Assembly: GCF_000002235.5 (NCBI RefSeq)
Contig: NW_022145612.1
Location: 17,679,860 to 17,743,859 of the forward strand
DNA from: Strongylocentrotus purpuratus
Taxonomy: Eukaryota > Echinodermata > Echinoidea > Camarodonta > Strongylocentrotidae
Length of the DNA stretch: 64,000 nt
Reading direction: 5' to 3'
Both the position numbers and the translations under genes were made by a program. This document shows, in pieces, positions 21,900 to 33,285 of this stretch. Numbering within the stretch: the stretch's first letter is position 1; each line of letters starts with the position of its first letter. The notes below the pieces were generated by a model, which was not told the DNA's origin, ran no database searches, and was given only the letters and a program-made list of their open reading frames with translations.

Positions 21900-22345
21900 G
21901 GGGCGGCGGAGCGACTTTCAAAGTGGGGGCGGGCACCAACAAAAAAGGGCACATTCTTGAGGAAAAAAAGGGCACCTACAAAAGAAAATCTCAAAGTAAA
22001 AATATTCAATTTTAGACATACTTAGGTATGATTATACCTCTAAATCATGATTACATTATTAGGGATGTTTTCAATATTTTGTTTATCTTTATACTTATAC
22101 ACCATACAATACTGCTTAAGCCTCATACTATGGAGTTGTGTGTGGTCGTCTGAAATTCATTTGGAACCGAGCGAAGCGATATATAGGGAAATTTGTGAGG
22201 TCGCAGTCCGAAAAATGACAATTTATAAAAGAGGACAAACACAATACTAATGGGGTTAAAAGCACATTCTAATAACGGGAAATTAAAAAGACCTTTAACA
22301 CAATTATATCTTCTTTAAATGCGGGCGAGCGTAGCGAGGGAGCTT
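21900..22345 (+). repeat. Dispersed repeat, copy 2
   Basis: Direct counterpart of 7065-7510 in opposite orientation, beginning GGCGGCGGAGCGACTTTC and ending near GCGGGCGAGCGTAGCGAG. Confidence 0.75.
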
Positions 22346-23095
22346 TACGATGAGAGGAAAAGGGGACACTTATCGAAAGGGATAAGGCACTTATTTGAAA
22401 AGAAAAGGAGCATGTGTCAAAGGGTAATTATCATCGGTGGAAAAGGACACTTATGAGAATGGGAAATTGGCATAATTTTATCGACGGAAAAGGGGCACCC
22501 ATCAGATTTTGATAGGGTCATTTATGCGAGGAGAAAAAGGCATTTATGAAAAGGGAATATCCCTTAATAGAAAGGAAAAGGGACACGTATCATTGTTAAA
22601 ATGGAAATTATCAGAGATAAAAATGGACACAATATGCATTGGTTGAAAGAAAAGGGGCCCGATCAGATTGTAATAGGGGCATTTATCGGAGGTGACAGGC
22701 GGCTTTTTTTTAGAAGGGGTGAGTAACTCTCATTAAAAAGAAACAGAGGCGCATGTGAAAATAAACGGGGCACTTGTCATAGATAAAAAGGGGTAATTAT
22801 GAGAAGGGGAAGAGGCACTAAGAAGAAAAAAGAGCATTTATTAGTCTAGAAAGGAAAAGGGACATGTGTCAAAATAAAAGTGGGCAGTTATTAGAGGTAA
22901 AAAGGACACTCATCACAGATGAAAAAAAATCGGAGCGCTTATCAGGAGGGGAAGGGGCACTTATCAGAGTAAAACGAGTATCTCTCGTGCAGATTTGCTA
23001 AGAGTTGCTAAGGAACATGGGAACTTGTCAAAGGAAAAGGGGTACGTTTTAAAAGTAAGGGGCACTTTGGGGATACTTGAACCCCCCCCCCCGAA
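22346..23095 (+). repeat. Degenerate minisatellite of GGGGCACTTATCA-type units
   Basis: More than twenty imperfect units of 25-35 bases containing AAAAGGGGCACTTATCAGA or close variants run up to a C run at 23083. It continues the G-rich GGGCAC blocks at the head of the dispersed repeat just upstream. Confidence 0.75.
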
Positions 23096-23117
23096 GGCCA
23101 CCTCTGGTTTCTAAGGA

Positions 23118-23884
23118 CAAGTCCATTCCAAAAATAACTTACTTTCAATAGAAGCAGAAAAATAAGACAAACCAATCAAAAACAGTTTGAGCAAAATCGG
23201 ATTACTAATAAGAAAGTTATGAATTTTTGATAAAGTATGTAAAACTATGGAACAATTAGAATCACACCACAAATTGGCAATATGGTAGGCTGTTTGTGAC
23301 GCCATGTCCTCACTATTTAATGATTGCATTATATAGTTTAATCCCATTAAAATCCCTTTTTAGTTTTTATCCCCCAAAACTTGATTTCCCAATGCCTTTG
23401 CCCAGGTATATGATTTGTATTATATTGCGTGCATGACATTTCACAAAATCTTTTATGAACTTTGAAGAATTGATATTATTTTCTAAATATTGTTTAATTA
23501 TTGATTGTTATATAATTGTTAATCAAAATTCACATTTTTCATGATTTAACTGGAAGAAATTACTCTATATTAGTGCATTCACACAAAACATATCACTATC
23601 AATCTAACTTGGATGAAAAATAAGATTCTCAGAATCAAATTTTTATCCCTGAGGGAGCGGGAAATCTATATTATCAATACAAATTAAAAAAATTGTGGAG
23701 GACATGACGTCACAGACTCATGAGCGAGTTGCCAATTTGTCTTATGATTTCCAAATTTTTCCAACGATTAAAAATTCATAACTTTCTTATAATAATGTTA
23801 TCCGATTTTGCTCAAATCTTTTTTGATTGGTTTGTCTGATTTTTCTGTTTCTTTTAAAAGTAAGTTATTTTTTAAGTGGACTTG
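23118..23884. mobile_element. MITE with about 190-bp terminal inverted repeats
   Basis: The left end CAAGTCCATTCCAAAAATAA is matched by the reversed right end (CAAGTCCACTTAAAAAATAA). The inner TIR shares ACAAACCAATCAAAAA, GAGCAAAATCGGAT, AAGAAAGTTATGAATTTTT, AAATTGGCAA and GTCATGTCCTC. No coding capacity. A single-arm relative lies at 26230-26400. Confidence 0.75.
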
Positions 23885-24735
23885 CAGTATGCACGATGAA
23901 AGACTGAATCAACCAGCAAAATCTCCTTGGTAATAAGATTTTTAAAAAAACAAAATATTTTATTGCTACTAGAATAATAACAAGGTACTGTTTCTCTCAT
24001 TGGTCGCAGTCGTCGCACCTCTATTTTTGTTTGGTCTTCAATATTATCACGTCTATTTTGAGAGCAACCAGCCCCACAACTAGCTATCATGGGAATATTA
24101 TATTGTCAAATATTTGATGAGCCATCATTATATGATTATATTATGACAACCAACATTTTAGAGTGGTTCCGCCCTTTCCATAACATTTCAAATCCGAAAT
24201 ACCATAGACGTATGAATAATGATTCTCGAAATTAAATAAAAGTAGCTCATAATCAGCTCAGCTAGCTCGGAGCTAGCTACTTGAAATGTCACGTAACACA
24301 CGTTATAATAGGATCGGACGATGTCTTTCAGACCACTCACGTGTATTTCTCATGCGGTCGATACATTATTCAAAAGTGTACCTACTCTCTATGGCGTATC
24401 ATCATGTTCATCAAATTTCATCAAATTGATTCTAAAATTGTGACAACTAATTTAAAATATTATTTTTTACCTTAATCATTGCTTTTTATAAAATATAAAC
24501 ATGATTATACTGGTCATATTTTATCGCTAGTCAATTACACAAAACATTTCTCATTCAAATTATACCCATGAATAATGGTAGAGTCCTAAAAGCCGGTATC
24601 AGCTGTGCGTTAGTTACCTTTGACCGAAACAGTAATCATACCACAGCGATCTAGGGTACAGTGATGTAACTTAGGATATTGTTAGCAGTAGTTCGGGACA
24701 TAATATTCTCATTTCGCGATCCTTCTGAGCTGAAA
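23885..24735. other. Intergenic sequence and proximal upstream region of MSMO1
   Basis: AT-rich; no gene. The last 100-300 bases should contain the MSMO1 promoter. ATCATACCAC at 24635-24644 resembles a sterol regulatory element with two mismatches, 92 bases before the start codon; this is a weak match. Confidence 0.4.
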
Positions 24736-24885
24736 ATGGCGGCTGAATCCGTGCTAAATGATTTGCCAATCGTGGAGAATGCAACTGACGGTGGAATGGG
24801 GGCTTTTGAGGAAGGATGGAGGTACATGAATTCAAACTATTCCAGGTTTCAGATCTCAACGTACATGTCAGCATGCCTTCACATA
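24736..24885 (+). CDS. MSMO1: MSMO1 exon 1 (first coding exon)
   Basis: 50 residues from [11 protein letters not shown] to MSACLHI, donor GTAAGT. It matches the N-terminal region before the first membrane segment. The weakly conserved first 20 residues are normal for this family. Confidence 0.93.
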
Positions 24886-27800
24886 GTAAGTTCATTTTTC
24901 TCATATTTTTAACGTGAACTGCACTGTTATGTTACTAGGCTATAATGTGTTCGTGTTAGTGTTAGGCCTACAGGACAGGACAGTGTTGGTGTTACATTTA
25001 CATCACATATAATCAAAGTAAAACGAAGCAATGAAAACGTCATCACTGCATTAGGAATTGTGCATGTTGTTGAGTGAAGGTGTCGTGTCTGTTCTCAAAT
25101 CTTTCTTTCTCTTTTTAGTTGTTATCTCTCACTTTCTCTCTCTGAATCTGATCTCTCTCTCTAAAGATTTTTTTTCTTCTCTCTCGGCCCTCTCGATCTC
25201 TCCCTCTCCTGCTGTTATTGTGTTAATGTTATGGAATTAAAGCTTGCTTCTAGATCTATATTCAAAGGGCAATCCCAGGGTGCTAGGATCTAGTTAGACC
25301 GAAAGCTTCAGTCTCTATAATCGTCGGTTGTTCCACTGAGACTACGTCTGGCTCCACTAGACCTCCGGTTATAGAGACAGAACGATCGCCTATGCCAGCC
25401 TATGTTGAACTTATTCCGCTAGATTTTAGCCGCTAGGCCCCTCCCACAAACTTGCCACGGCCGTATTGTTATGCCCCCAAAATCCCCCAAAATGTCATTT
25501 TACCTCGTTCATTTCCAATTTTAAATTAGGCCTAGGCTATAATACATCGGTTCCACTTACTAACTTCATTGATATAATCCGTTTAATGGTCCCTTTTAAG
25601 GAAATTATCGGTCAAAATCGACATCCATGTTGAAAATCTTGCAAGCCGTGTTAAACTCTCGCTGCCGTCAATCTCATCCTTTCTAGTCTACGCCGAAGGC
25701 AAAATGATTATGAAGGAAAAAACTGTGATAACGCCATTACGAACGTGTAGATGGCGCACAGTTTTTCCTTCATAATCATTTTGCCTTCGGCGTAGACTAG
25801 AAGGGATGAGATTGACGGCAGCGAGAGTTAAACACGGCTTGCAAGATTTTCAACATGGATGTCGATTTTGACCGATAATTTCCTTAAAAGGGACCATTAA
25901 ACGGATTATATCAATGAAGTTAGTAAGTGGAACCGATGTATTATAGCCTAGGCCTAATTTAAAATTGGAAATGAACGAGGTAAAATGACATTTTGGGGGA
26001 ATTTGGGGGCATAACAATACGGCCGTGGCAAGTTTGTGGGAGGGGCCTAGCGGCTAAAATCTAGCGGAATAAGTTCAACACAGGCTGGCATAGGCAGTCG
26101 TTCAGTCTCTATAACCGGAGGTCTAGTGGAGCCAGACGTAGTCTCAGTGGAACAACCGACGATTATAGAGACTGAAGCTTTCGGTCTAGGATCTAGTGTA
26201 CTTCTGTATCCATTTTGAGTTCATTTAATGTATGAAAGCAGAAAAATAAGATAAACAGAATGGAAAAAGTTTGAATGATAAATCAGACCAATAAGAAAGC
26301 TATGAATGGTTGAAACATTAATGTTTATGTGAATCTCAAAAGTCAAGTTGGCAGTTTGGTCAGTGGATTGTGATGTAGTAGATCTGGCAAGTAACAGATA
26401 ACTGTTCCGATCTTGTTTGTTGTGTTGAAAAATGTTGGTTTCTTTTTTTCTCCATTAAATGCATTCTTCCTTGAGGCAATCAAAATTTATCATGGATAGC
26501 ATATTTTCATGGTTCATACTCAAAGGTCATCTAAAGAGAGTAGACCCTCCCAAGTCATACATGTACACCTTTTGAAAAATTGAAATTTTAGTAATTTTGT
26601 GTGTTGGAACAAAGGGGAAAGTTGTCCCCACTACATCACAGAGACATTACTGTCTCATCAACCATCAAATTAGAAGAGCCCATACCTACAGTGATTACAA
26701 ATTTTTTGTATTTGTCAGCCCAAAAAAAAGTTAAAGAATTTTTTTTTTTTTTAAAGCAACCTTTCCTATGAAAAGGCCTATTTTATGAGAAAAACATTGT
26801 TTGATAGTGTTTTAATGAACAAAATAGCCCGGTTTTTTTTTTGGTCTAAGCCGAAGCCATGCTTGGTTATGTTTTTTTCTTTCTTTGAAAACGGATAAAT
26901 AGAAATGTTAACCCAACTGAGCCTCTGAGGAGAAATTATCTAGAGAAGAGAAGTTTGGCTTACAGGCCTGAAATACATGCTATCAAAAATTGTGTATTAT
27001 CATTGGTAAGTCAAATCAGTCTACTACCAATATGCCGTGATCTGTGTCATGTAACATGCATGGTCGCGTGTAAACTGTCTTTGTTTTTAAAGAAAAATGC
27101 TATAGGCTTGAGCTGCTTGGCTTATTCATGTGTTTAATCACACATTCCCCATTCAAGGCTCGGTTCTAACACCCTAGTTTGGTATTTTCTTAGAAATATT
27201 ATGAAACCGAACAAACAGATAAAATCATCTTCCGATTATTCCATGTTTTGTATCTAAGCATTTATGCATCGTTAGTCGTTAGTCGTTACCATTACAATAT
27301 GCCAAATCTTTTATCATGTCGATGCTTACCATATTCATCTATCTGTATTATCACAATTTCTTCTTTCTCCCTCTCATTCTGTGCAGGTTACCTACTTTCT
27401 CTTCTGCTCACCATCGTTCATCTTCCAGTTTTTCCGCTTCATGGACCGGTACAAGATACAGCAGGTATGTACCCCCAGTACCCCCTTGAAAAACATGTTG
27501 CTTATTATACTTATAAAGCACATATTACTGACATCATTGTTGGTGATAAACCTGAAAAGGAAACATGTTTTATGAAGTTACAAGCTTCTGCACAGCCTAG
27601 ATTAATAAAATGGAAGAAGTTATATTTTGCTTGTTTGTTTGTTTGTTTGGTTGTTTTATTTCCTTATAAAAAGATGTCATGCATTCAGTAAAATAATAAC
27701 AAATAGAATTATGAATTACAAGATAAAATAAACTTATTTGTACTAAAAATGAAAAGCACACTGGGAAGATAGTGGAAATGTGCTTATGGAAGTTATGTTC

Positions 27801-30800
27801 ATGCTCCAATGGTGCCTTAGGCGATACACATTCAAAGGTATTCTTTTCAAGAGGGAGGCAAAAGCTTTTCATGAAGCACCTACATCTAGTTTTTGCAGCA
27901 AGTAATCGAAAATGCAAAAAAGAAAAATTCTTATCCTTGCTAGATTTGTGATCATGTACAGTAGGGGCATGTGTACCTTGTACCAACTACTATTGCTCAT
28001 TAATGAAAAAAAAGAAACAAGTAAAATGTTTTAACTTAAAGTTTTACGTGCTTCATCTTCTTTTCAGGATAAACCGACCACATGGGACCAGGAATGGAAA
28101 TGCTTCAAGCTTGTTATTGCCAACCAAGTGCTCATCCAGACACCATTCTTCTCAGGGGCCTACTTCTTCTGCCAATATATGAATATTCCATTTGACTATG
28201 AGTCCATGCCTGTTTGGTAAGTCCGTTGCTGAGGAAGCATTGCATTTAATTGAATGATGTTCACTGTTAACTCCTGGTAATACAGCTGTACATATGCACA
28301 CTGCCTGGAGTTCCCAGTTTCGTGCATACCAGTAATTGAAGGATGTTCACTGTTAACTCCTGGTAATACAGTTGTACACATGCACACTGCCTGGAGTTCC
28401 CGGTTTTGTGCATACCAGTAGGTACATACTCTGGCCCTGAGCAGCGAAGGTGGGCAGATGCGCACAAATATTACTCCAACTGAACAGTTGACAAAATGCT
28501 GTACAACTACAAGGCATTGCTCCAATGGTTTATGTCTTCTAAACATCATTTGTTTTGAAGTAGTCTGAGCATCGTCTTTAACGACTTCTCATTGAACATC
28601 TAAAAAATGTTTCTTTTTCGAAGTTATCTAGGCCATATTAAAGAAGAACTATGACAGTACTTGTACATGTATGTGATCTCTTTTTCCCACATGCATCTTC
28701 TTGTTTAGGTATATGACGCTTGCCCACTGCTTTGGTAGTTTAGTGCTTGAGGATGCTTGGCATTACTTCCTTCATAGAGCTCTTCACCATAAAAGCATCT
28801 ACAAGTACATCCACAAGATCCATCACAACTTCCAGGTGAGGAGAGTTTGTAGTTAGAAAACGGTGCATCCTATTCCTCACGTTTTCAGAGAAAATGGTTT
28901 AAACATCATGGAAAGACCCATGCATGCAGATTTAAGCTGTTGAACTGTTCCACAAAGTAGTTGTTAACAAGATTTTGCATACTCTTGGGTTTGCAACATT
29001 TAATTCTGCAGAGGTTTTATGAGCTTTTACAGACCTTAGTTATTATGATATTATCCTGGTCGTTTTAATGTGCGATAATATATTTGGGGGCTATTTTCTC
29101 TATAATTTTATGATATTTCCCATTTTGGAAAATAGGAAAAAATATGTTTAGGCAAAGGATTTAGAACAAAAGATAGTAAAATAGTTAAAATACCCAATGA
29201 TTTCTGTACTGTTTTTCCCTATTTCTCAACTATTTTATTTTGACTCTGGTATAACTCTTGTGATTTCTCTGTTTCATACAGGCCCCTTTCGGCATGACGG
29301 CTGAATACGCTCATCCAATGGAGACTATGAGTAAGTTTAATGTTGTGAAAGATCTTTCTATTGCTATTCAATTTGAGTAATTGCCAATGACTACTTTTAC
29401 TTCTAGATACACATGCACTTGTGAAATAGGAATCCATAGGAAATAAATTGGAAACAAATAGGAAATACATAGAAAATATATAGAAAGTGCATTTGAAATG
29501 AAGCATTGAAGTCTCCATTATGAAGCATACATCTTAATGGACCAAATGATATAAATACATTTAGTGTATAAAGATAGATTTGACAATATATCAGCAACAT
29601 TGATGATGGCGATTTATAAGCAATTACCAATAAATTTGTTATGGTAAATTGTTTTCATTGTTGCAGAGTAAACCATCTTATTATCAAATCTAGTTTCAAA
29701 GCTAAAGTTATATTCAGTTTTCCCAAAATGCATGTTTGTAATAATCATAGCTCTTACTTTGTCTGATAATTATCATTATCGTTATCTGTAGGCTTAAGAA
29801 GTGAATGCTAGAAATAGGTAAATAATGTGGATCAGGCTTTGTAGATGTTCATTTTGCTAGTGCTCAGTCCGGTCAAGAACCTATGAATTGAACTTTGAAA
29901 TGTCAATGTGCGTGTAGTTGCTTTTTTATCTGATACTTAGGGCTTGAGAAATAATGAGCAAAGGTAAGATGATTTTACTGTTGCCATATGGCCTGATCTC
30001 TTTTTGTGTCAATGACCTCCAAAGATTTAGAGGATATCAATAGCGAATTTCTTTTCTTAGATATTCACCCAATTCTTTTAATGGAGTATCAGTTTGAGTA
30101 TAAATATTAATGAAAATTGTGTGCAAAAATTGAAGAAAAATGTAAAAAAAATATGTAAGAGGCAACATGTGATTGGTATTAAACAAGCATAAAATTCATC
30201 AAACATGTTTGAATGAGGAAAATAATGCAATCAAATCACTGTTTTTCTGTACAGTTCTGGGAATGGGTTTCATGTGGGGTATGCTCCTCTTCTGCGATCA
30301 CTTGATTTTCTTATGGTGCTGGATGTGTGTCCGTCTGATCGAAACCATCGATGTCCACTCCGGATACGACTTCCCCATCAATCCACTTCACGTCATCCCA
30401 TTCTATGGAGGTAAGAATAGAAAATATAATCACAACCATCCATAAATTAATACTCGTAGTAATAATTATATGTAATAAGAAGGAGAATAGTGGGCTCCTG
30501 TATAACACTCATGTCTGTCCTGGCACTTCAGGCTTATTGCCCCAAGCTTTAGTAGGGCTGTTAAGGCGTCCAAGCATTTTAAGGAAATATGTTGTGGCAG
30601 GTAGCCAGGTACCCATTGATTTCAGCATGATGAATTGTAAATGTAGATTAATGTCTTGCCAAAGGAGTTTAGTGCAGCAGCTAGGATTTCAAGCCTTGTA
30701 CCTTGAGGTTCATGGTCTGGTGACTTATCTACTAGACCACAACATGTCTATTATTTGAAGAGCATGCTTCAAGGATACAACCAGCATGGCTGAATCCGTC

Positions 30801-31501
30801 AGGATGAAAGAGCATGTCCTCACCCACCCCTTTTCACCCTCTGCGAAGAATAAGGAAAAGGGGGAAGGGACATGAAAAAAAAATATGTCTCACTTTGTTT
30901 ATGCTCTTATCCTTATCCCGCCTGTAAAAATAAAAGAACAAAAAGGAAAGACAAATTCAGTGAGTCTGTCTGAAGGACCAGCAGTATTTAGTGAAATCAT
31001 TTATGAGGCTAAGCAACAGTGAATCAGCCCCTGCAAATGTTTTTGTGTATGTTATAACTCAAACTGTAATGAAGAGATCAGTAACCTTGTTAATTGAGTG
31101 TTCAAGAAGGAAGACACTGCAAAATATTTAGGTATTTAGATCAGATAAACCGTCTAGAATTATTGACATTCATCCATTTATAAACATTCCTCATACATGC
31201 TTATTTTCATTCTTAGACTAATTTTAGTTTCTTTTTAGATATGTTACTCACATATGCCAATTGTTTTGATATTTGTATGAATAGTTATCTTATATTGTAG
31301 TCACAATATTATATCTCAAATATTTGTTTTCTATTCAACCACCTCCCAGGTGCGAGGTTCCATGACTTCCATCACAAGAATTTCAACGGTAACTACTCCT
31401 CTACATTCACCTGGTGGGACAAGATCTTTGGTACAGACATGCAGTACAAGGATTATTACGCCAAACTACAAGATCAGAAGACTGAAAAGAAAGCCAACTA
31501 A
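24736..31501 (+). CDS. MSMO1: Methylsterol monooxygenase 1 (C-4 methylsterol oxidase), complete
   Basis: Seven exons: 24736-24885, 27387-27464, 28068-28216, 28709-28835, 29282-29330, 30255-30410 and 31350-31501. They join to 861 bases (286 aa plus TAA), against about 293 aa in vertebrates. The enzyme is an ER-membrane non-haem di-iron oxidase that removes the C-4 methyl groups of sterol precursors with NAD(P)H-linked electron transfer and O2, early in post-squalene sterol synthesis. The histidine clusters are all present: HYFLH (HX3H) and HKIHH (HX2HH) in exon 4, HDFHH (HX2HH) in exon 7, plus YAHP in exon 5 and [10 protein letters not shown] in exon 6. Hydrophobic membrane segments surround them. 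All introns are GT-AG and the reading frame is unbroken, so the gene looks functional. The start ATG sits in a good context (AAAATGGCG). Confidence 0.97.
25295..26188. mobile_element. Giant foldback element (894 bp) in MSMO1 intron 1
   Basis: The left arm 25295-25727 (433 bases) and right arm 25757-26188 (432 bases) are near-perfect reverse complements with a 29-base spacer. The element starts TAGACCGAAAG, ends CTTTCGGTCTA and is flanked by an exact 9-base direct repeat, GGATCTAGT (25286-25294 and 26189-26197). A 9-bp target duplication with long terminal repeats fits Mutator-like (MULE) elements. Each arm also starts with its own hairpin (AGTCTCTATAA pairing with TTATAGAGACT). No transposase is encoded. 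Confidence 0.95.
26230..26400 (+). repeat. Solo arm of the 23118-23884 MITE family
   Basis: Shares GCAGAAAAATAAG, AATAAGAAAG(T/C)TATGAAT, CAAGTTGGCAGTTTG and GTGATGTAG with the left arm of the MITE upstream. Only one arm is present, in MSMO1 intron 1. Confidence 0.6.
27387..27464 (+). CDS. MSMO1: MSMO1 exon 2
   Basis: 26 residues [16 protein letters not shown] to MDRYKIQQ: a membrane segment followed by a short basic stretch. Acceptor TGTGCAG, donor GTATGT, phase 0 on both sides. Confidence 0.95.
28068..28216 (+). CDS. MSMO1: MSMO1 exon 3
   Basis: 49 residues [14 protein letters not shown] to YESMPV plus two bases of a tryptophan codon. Acceptor TTTTCAG, donor GTAAGT. Contains the second membrane region. 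Confidence 0.96.
28250..28421 (+). repeat. 86-bp tandem duplication in MSMO1 intron 3
   Basis: Two copies (28250-28335 and 28336-28421) with the shared words GATGTTCACTGTTAACTCC and CACTGCCTGGAGTTCCC, a few substitutions apart. Confidence 0.85.
28709..28835 (+). CDS. MSMO1: MSMO1 exon 4 (first two histidine boxes)
   Basis: Completes W and encodes [10 protein letters not shown] to IHKIHHNFQ. Contains HYFLH and HKIHH, the first two iron-binding clusters, with RALHHK between. Acceptor GTTTAG, donor GTGAGG. Confidence 0.97.
29282..29330 (+). CDS. MSMO1: MSMO1 exon 5
   Basis: 49 bases coding [16 protein letters not shown] plus the first base of the next codon. The EYAHP motif is typical of the family. 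Acceptor CATACAG, donor GTAAGT. Confidence 0.95.
30255..30410 (+). CDS. MSMO1: MSMO1 exon 6
   Basis: Codes a membrane segment ([18 protein letters not shown]) followed by [18 protein letters not shown] and VIPFYG. The IDVHSGYD motif is strongly conserved in methylsterol oxidases. Acceptor TGTACAG, donor GTAAGA. Confidence 0.96.
30496..30748 (-). repeat. tRNA-derived SINE in MSMO1 intron 6
   Basis: On the minus strand a tRNA-like head with an A-box-like TGGTCTAGTAGATAAG and a B-box-like GGCTTGAAATCC is followed by the body AATGGGTACCTGGCTACCTG and CTTGGACGCC(T)TAACAG. The GGGTACCTGG body is of the type common in echinoderm SINEs. Confidence 0.65.
31350..31501 (+). CDS. MSMO1: MSMO1 exon 7 with stop
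   Basis: Completes a glycine codon, then [32 protein letters not shown] and a lysine-rich tail ending KKAN and TAA. HDFHH is the third histidine cluster. Acceptor CTCCCAG. Confidence 0.97.
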
Positions 31502-33285
31502 ACAATGTGAACCTTCAAACAAAGCACCCCCAGCTGGAGACGCAATTTCTATGATGAAAGGAAGTTTCCTCAAGCAAGGTTGTCCTTTGAGGAATGAACT
31601 GAAGAAAGTTGGAAGATTCTGTACTTTTTCAAATGATAAGAACAAAAGCATGTGAAAACCCTGCTTATGATGAAAAAGTAGCTAATCTGGTAGTAGATTC
31701 ATTAAATCTTTTAAAATGATGTATGTTCTCATCATTGTAACTAACCATAGCACACTTGTAAGCAATCCACCTGTATATGTATGTGTTTTTTCCAACAATA
31801 CACATAACTAAGCAATGTCCTACTCGGAAAGAAACCATATTTGTTGGAATGGAATTTGAGGAGTCAGTAGAAAAAAGAATATTGGAGCAAAATGATAATT
31901 ATTTATTCCATGTTGGTGGTTATTGAGTAAAATAAGCGGCACAATAGATGTTGAACTTGCATTAGATTTCTTACGAGTTACGCCATATCATCTGTTTGTA
32001 GCCGGAAGGGTGTTAAAGGGAGATGGATGTCGGTTTCCATGTGCAGAAGGTCATTATTTGCAGACACTGGACTTGATGGAAATACCATTAACAGGTGTAC
32101 AAGTTTCGCACACAGCAAACCCGTGGTCCCATCAAGAAATACCCCTAGTCTCTGAGAGCGTCTTTGGGTGAGGAAAATGTAAGATAATAACTTAAAGATT
32201 TTAGAGGATGGGTGGAAAATGCAGAGCATTACATAAGGCCTGTTGGTCATAAAACTGAAGGCTAGTCTTGGTGATTGACAACACCCGCTATTTGGTATAC
32301 ACCCGAATGGTGTTTAATTCACCATGAGAGACCACTACTATGTGTCTTTAACTTGTATACTTTCACTCAGAGTTACATGTATTGTCCTTCTGTCTCTGAA
32401 CGTACACTTTTAACACCCTTCTTGCTGTGAACAGATGATAGGTGCTCTATCGCATCACTTTTCATTGATGTGTTTGTATTTTGTGTGTGAATTGACCCAG
32501 GTACAGAATTTATTATTCAAGTTATTATTTAAAGAGAGCCACGAGAGCATTGAGTTGATGTTAAAGCACATACGTTTTTGCCTTCAGGCTCTCTGCAAAC
32601 TGTATCTTTGTAGTTTCTAGCCGTTATCTGAGGGATGCACATGGTAAAGAGAAAGCAGTCCTGGGTCAACTGTTTTAGGGTACACCCTAGTTAAAGTGGA
32701 ATTCAAAATAAGCGTACTTTGTCATAAGACTTATGAGAACTTGAGAAAAATGTGTTCAGCAAACTACTGTAGTGATATAGTTCATTGTTATGTTCAAAAT
32801 TTAATTTTGCTTAGTATCCTCATATTTCATTTCATTTCCATTTTATTATGTCTTATTAGATAATGCACATAATACAATTTTGCAGTTGAGGAATCGTATA
32901 CCATTTTGTTGAAATATGTGATTGTACAAAGTACAATTCACATATTTAGTTATTTAAACTCCTGTTATATCATTTTCGTAAAGGCCCAATTTTTTTTTCA
33001 AATTTTAAATTGAATTATGAATTAACTAAGTTTGTTCACCTTTTTTTTCATTACAGAAAGAAAAACACTAAATTGTTGCATCAAAGCTTTTTAAATATTT
33101 TGTATATGAAATTTGTGTACATGTTATTGTGGGGTAAATACAGATATAACATCTTTCTCTCTATTCATATTTATGCAAATGTTGTTTGCATTTCTGTTCT
33201 CTAGTCATCAAATAGCTTTACATGACTCAAGACTTCTTAAAAGACAATCCATGTTAATAAATCTTTTTGACTGTTGTAGTACATG
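31502..33285 (+). other. Probable 3' UTR of MSMO1
   Basis: No coding frame is supported after the stop codon. An AATAAA at 33256-33261 followed by a T/G-rich stretch is a candidate polyadenylation site; another AATAAA lies near 34034. Which is used cannot be told from sequence alone. Confidence 0.35.

Noticed and set aside
27248..27691. 147-codon open frame overlapping MSMO1 exon 2
   Set aside because: It lies in a different frame from the conserved exon and has no recognisable homology.
31923..32171. 82-codon open frame after MSMO1
   Set aside because: Non-ATG-rich, no known domain, and located where the 3' UTR of MSMO1 is expected.
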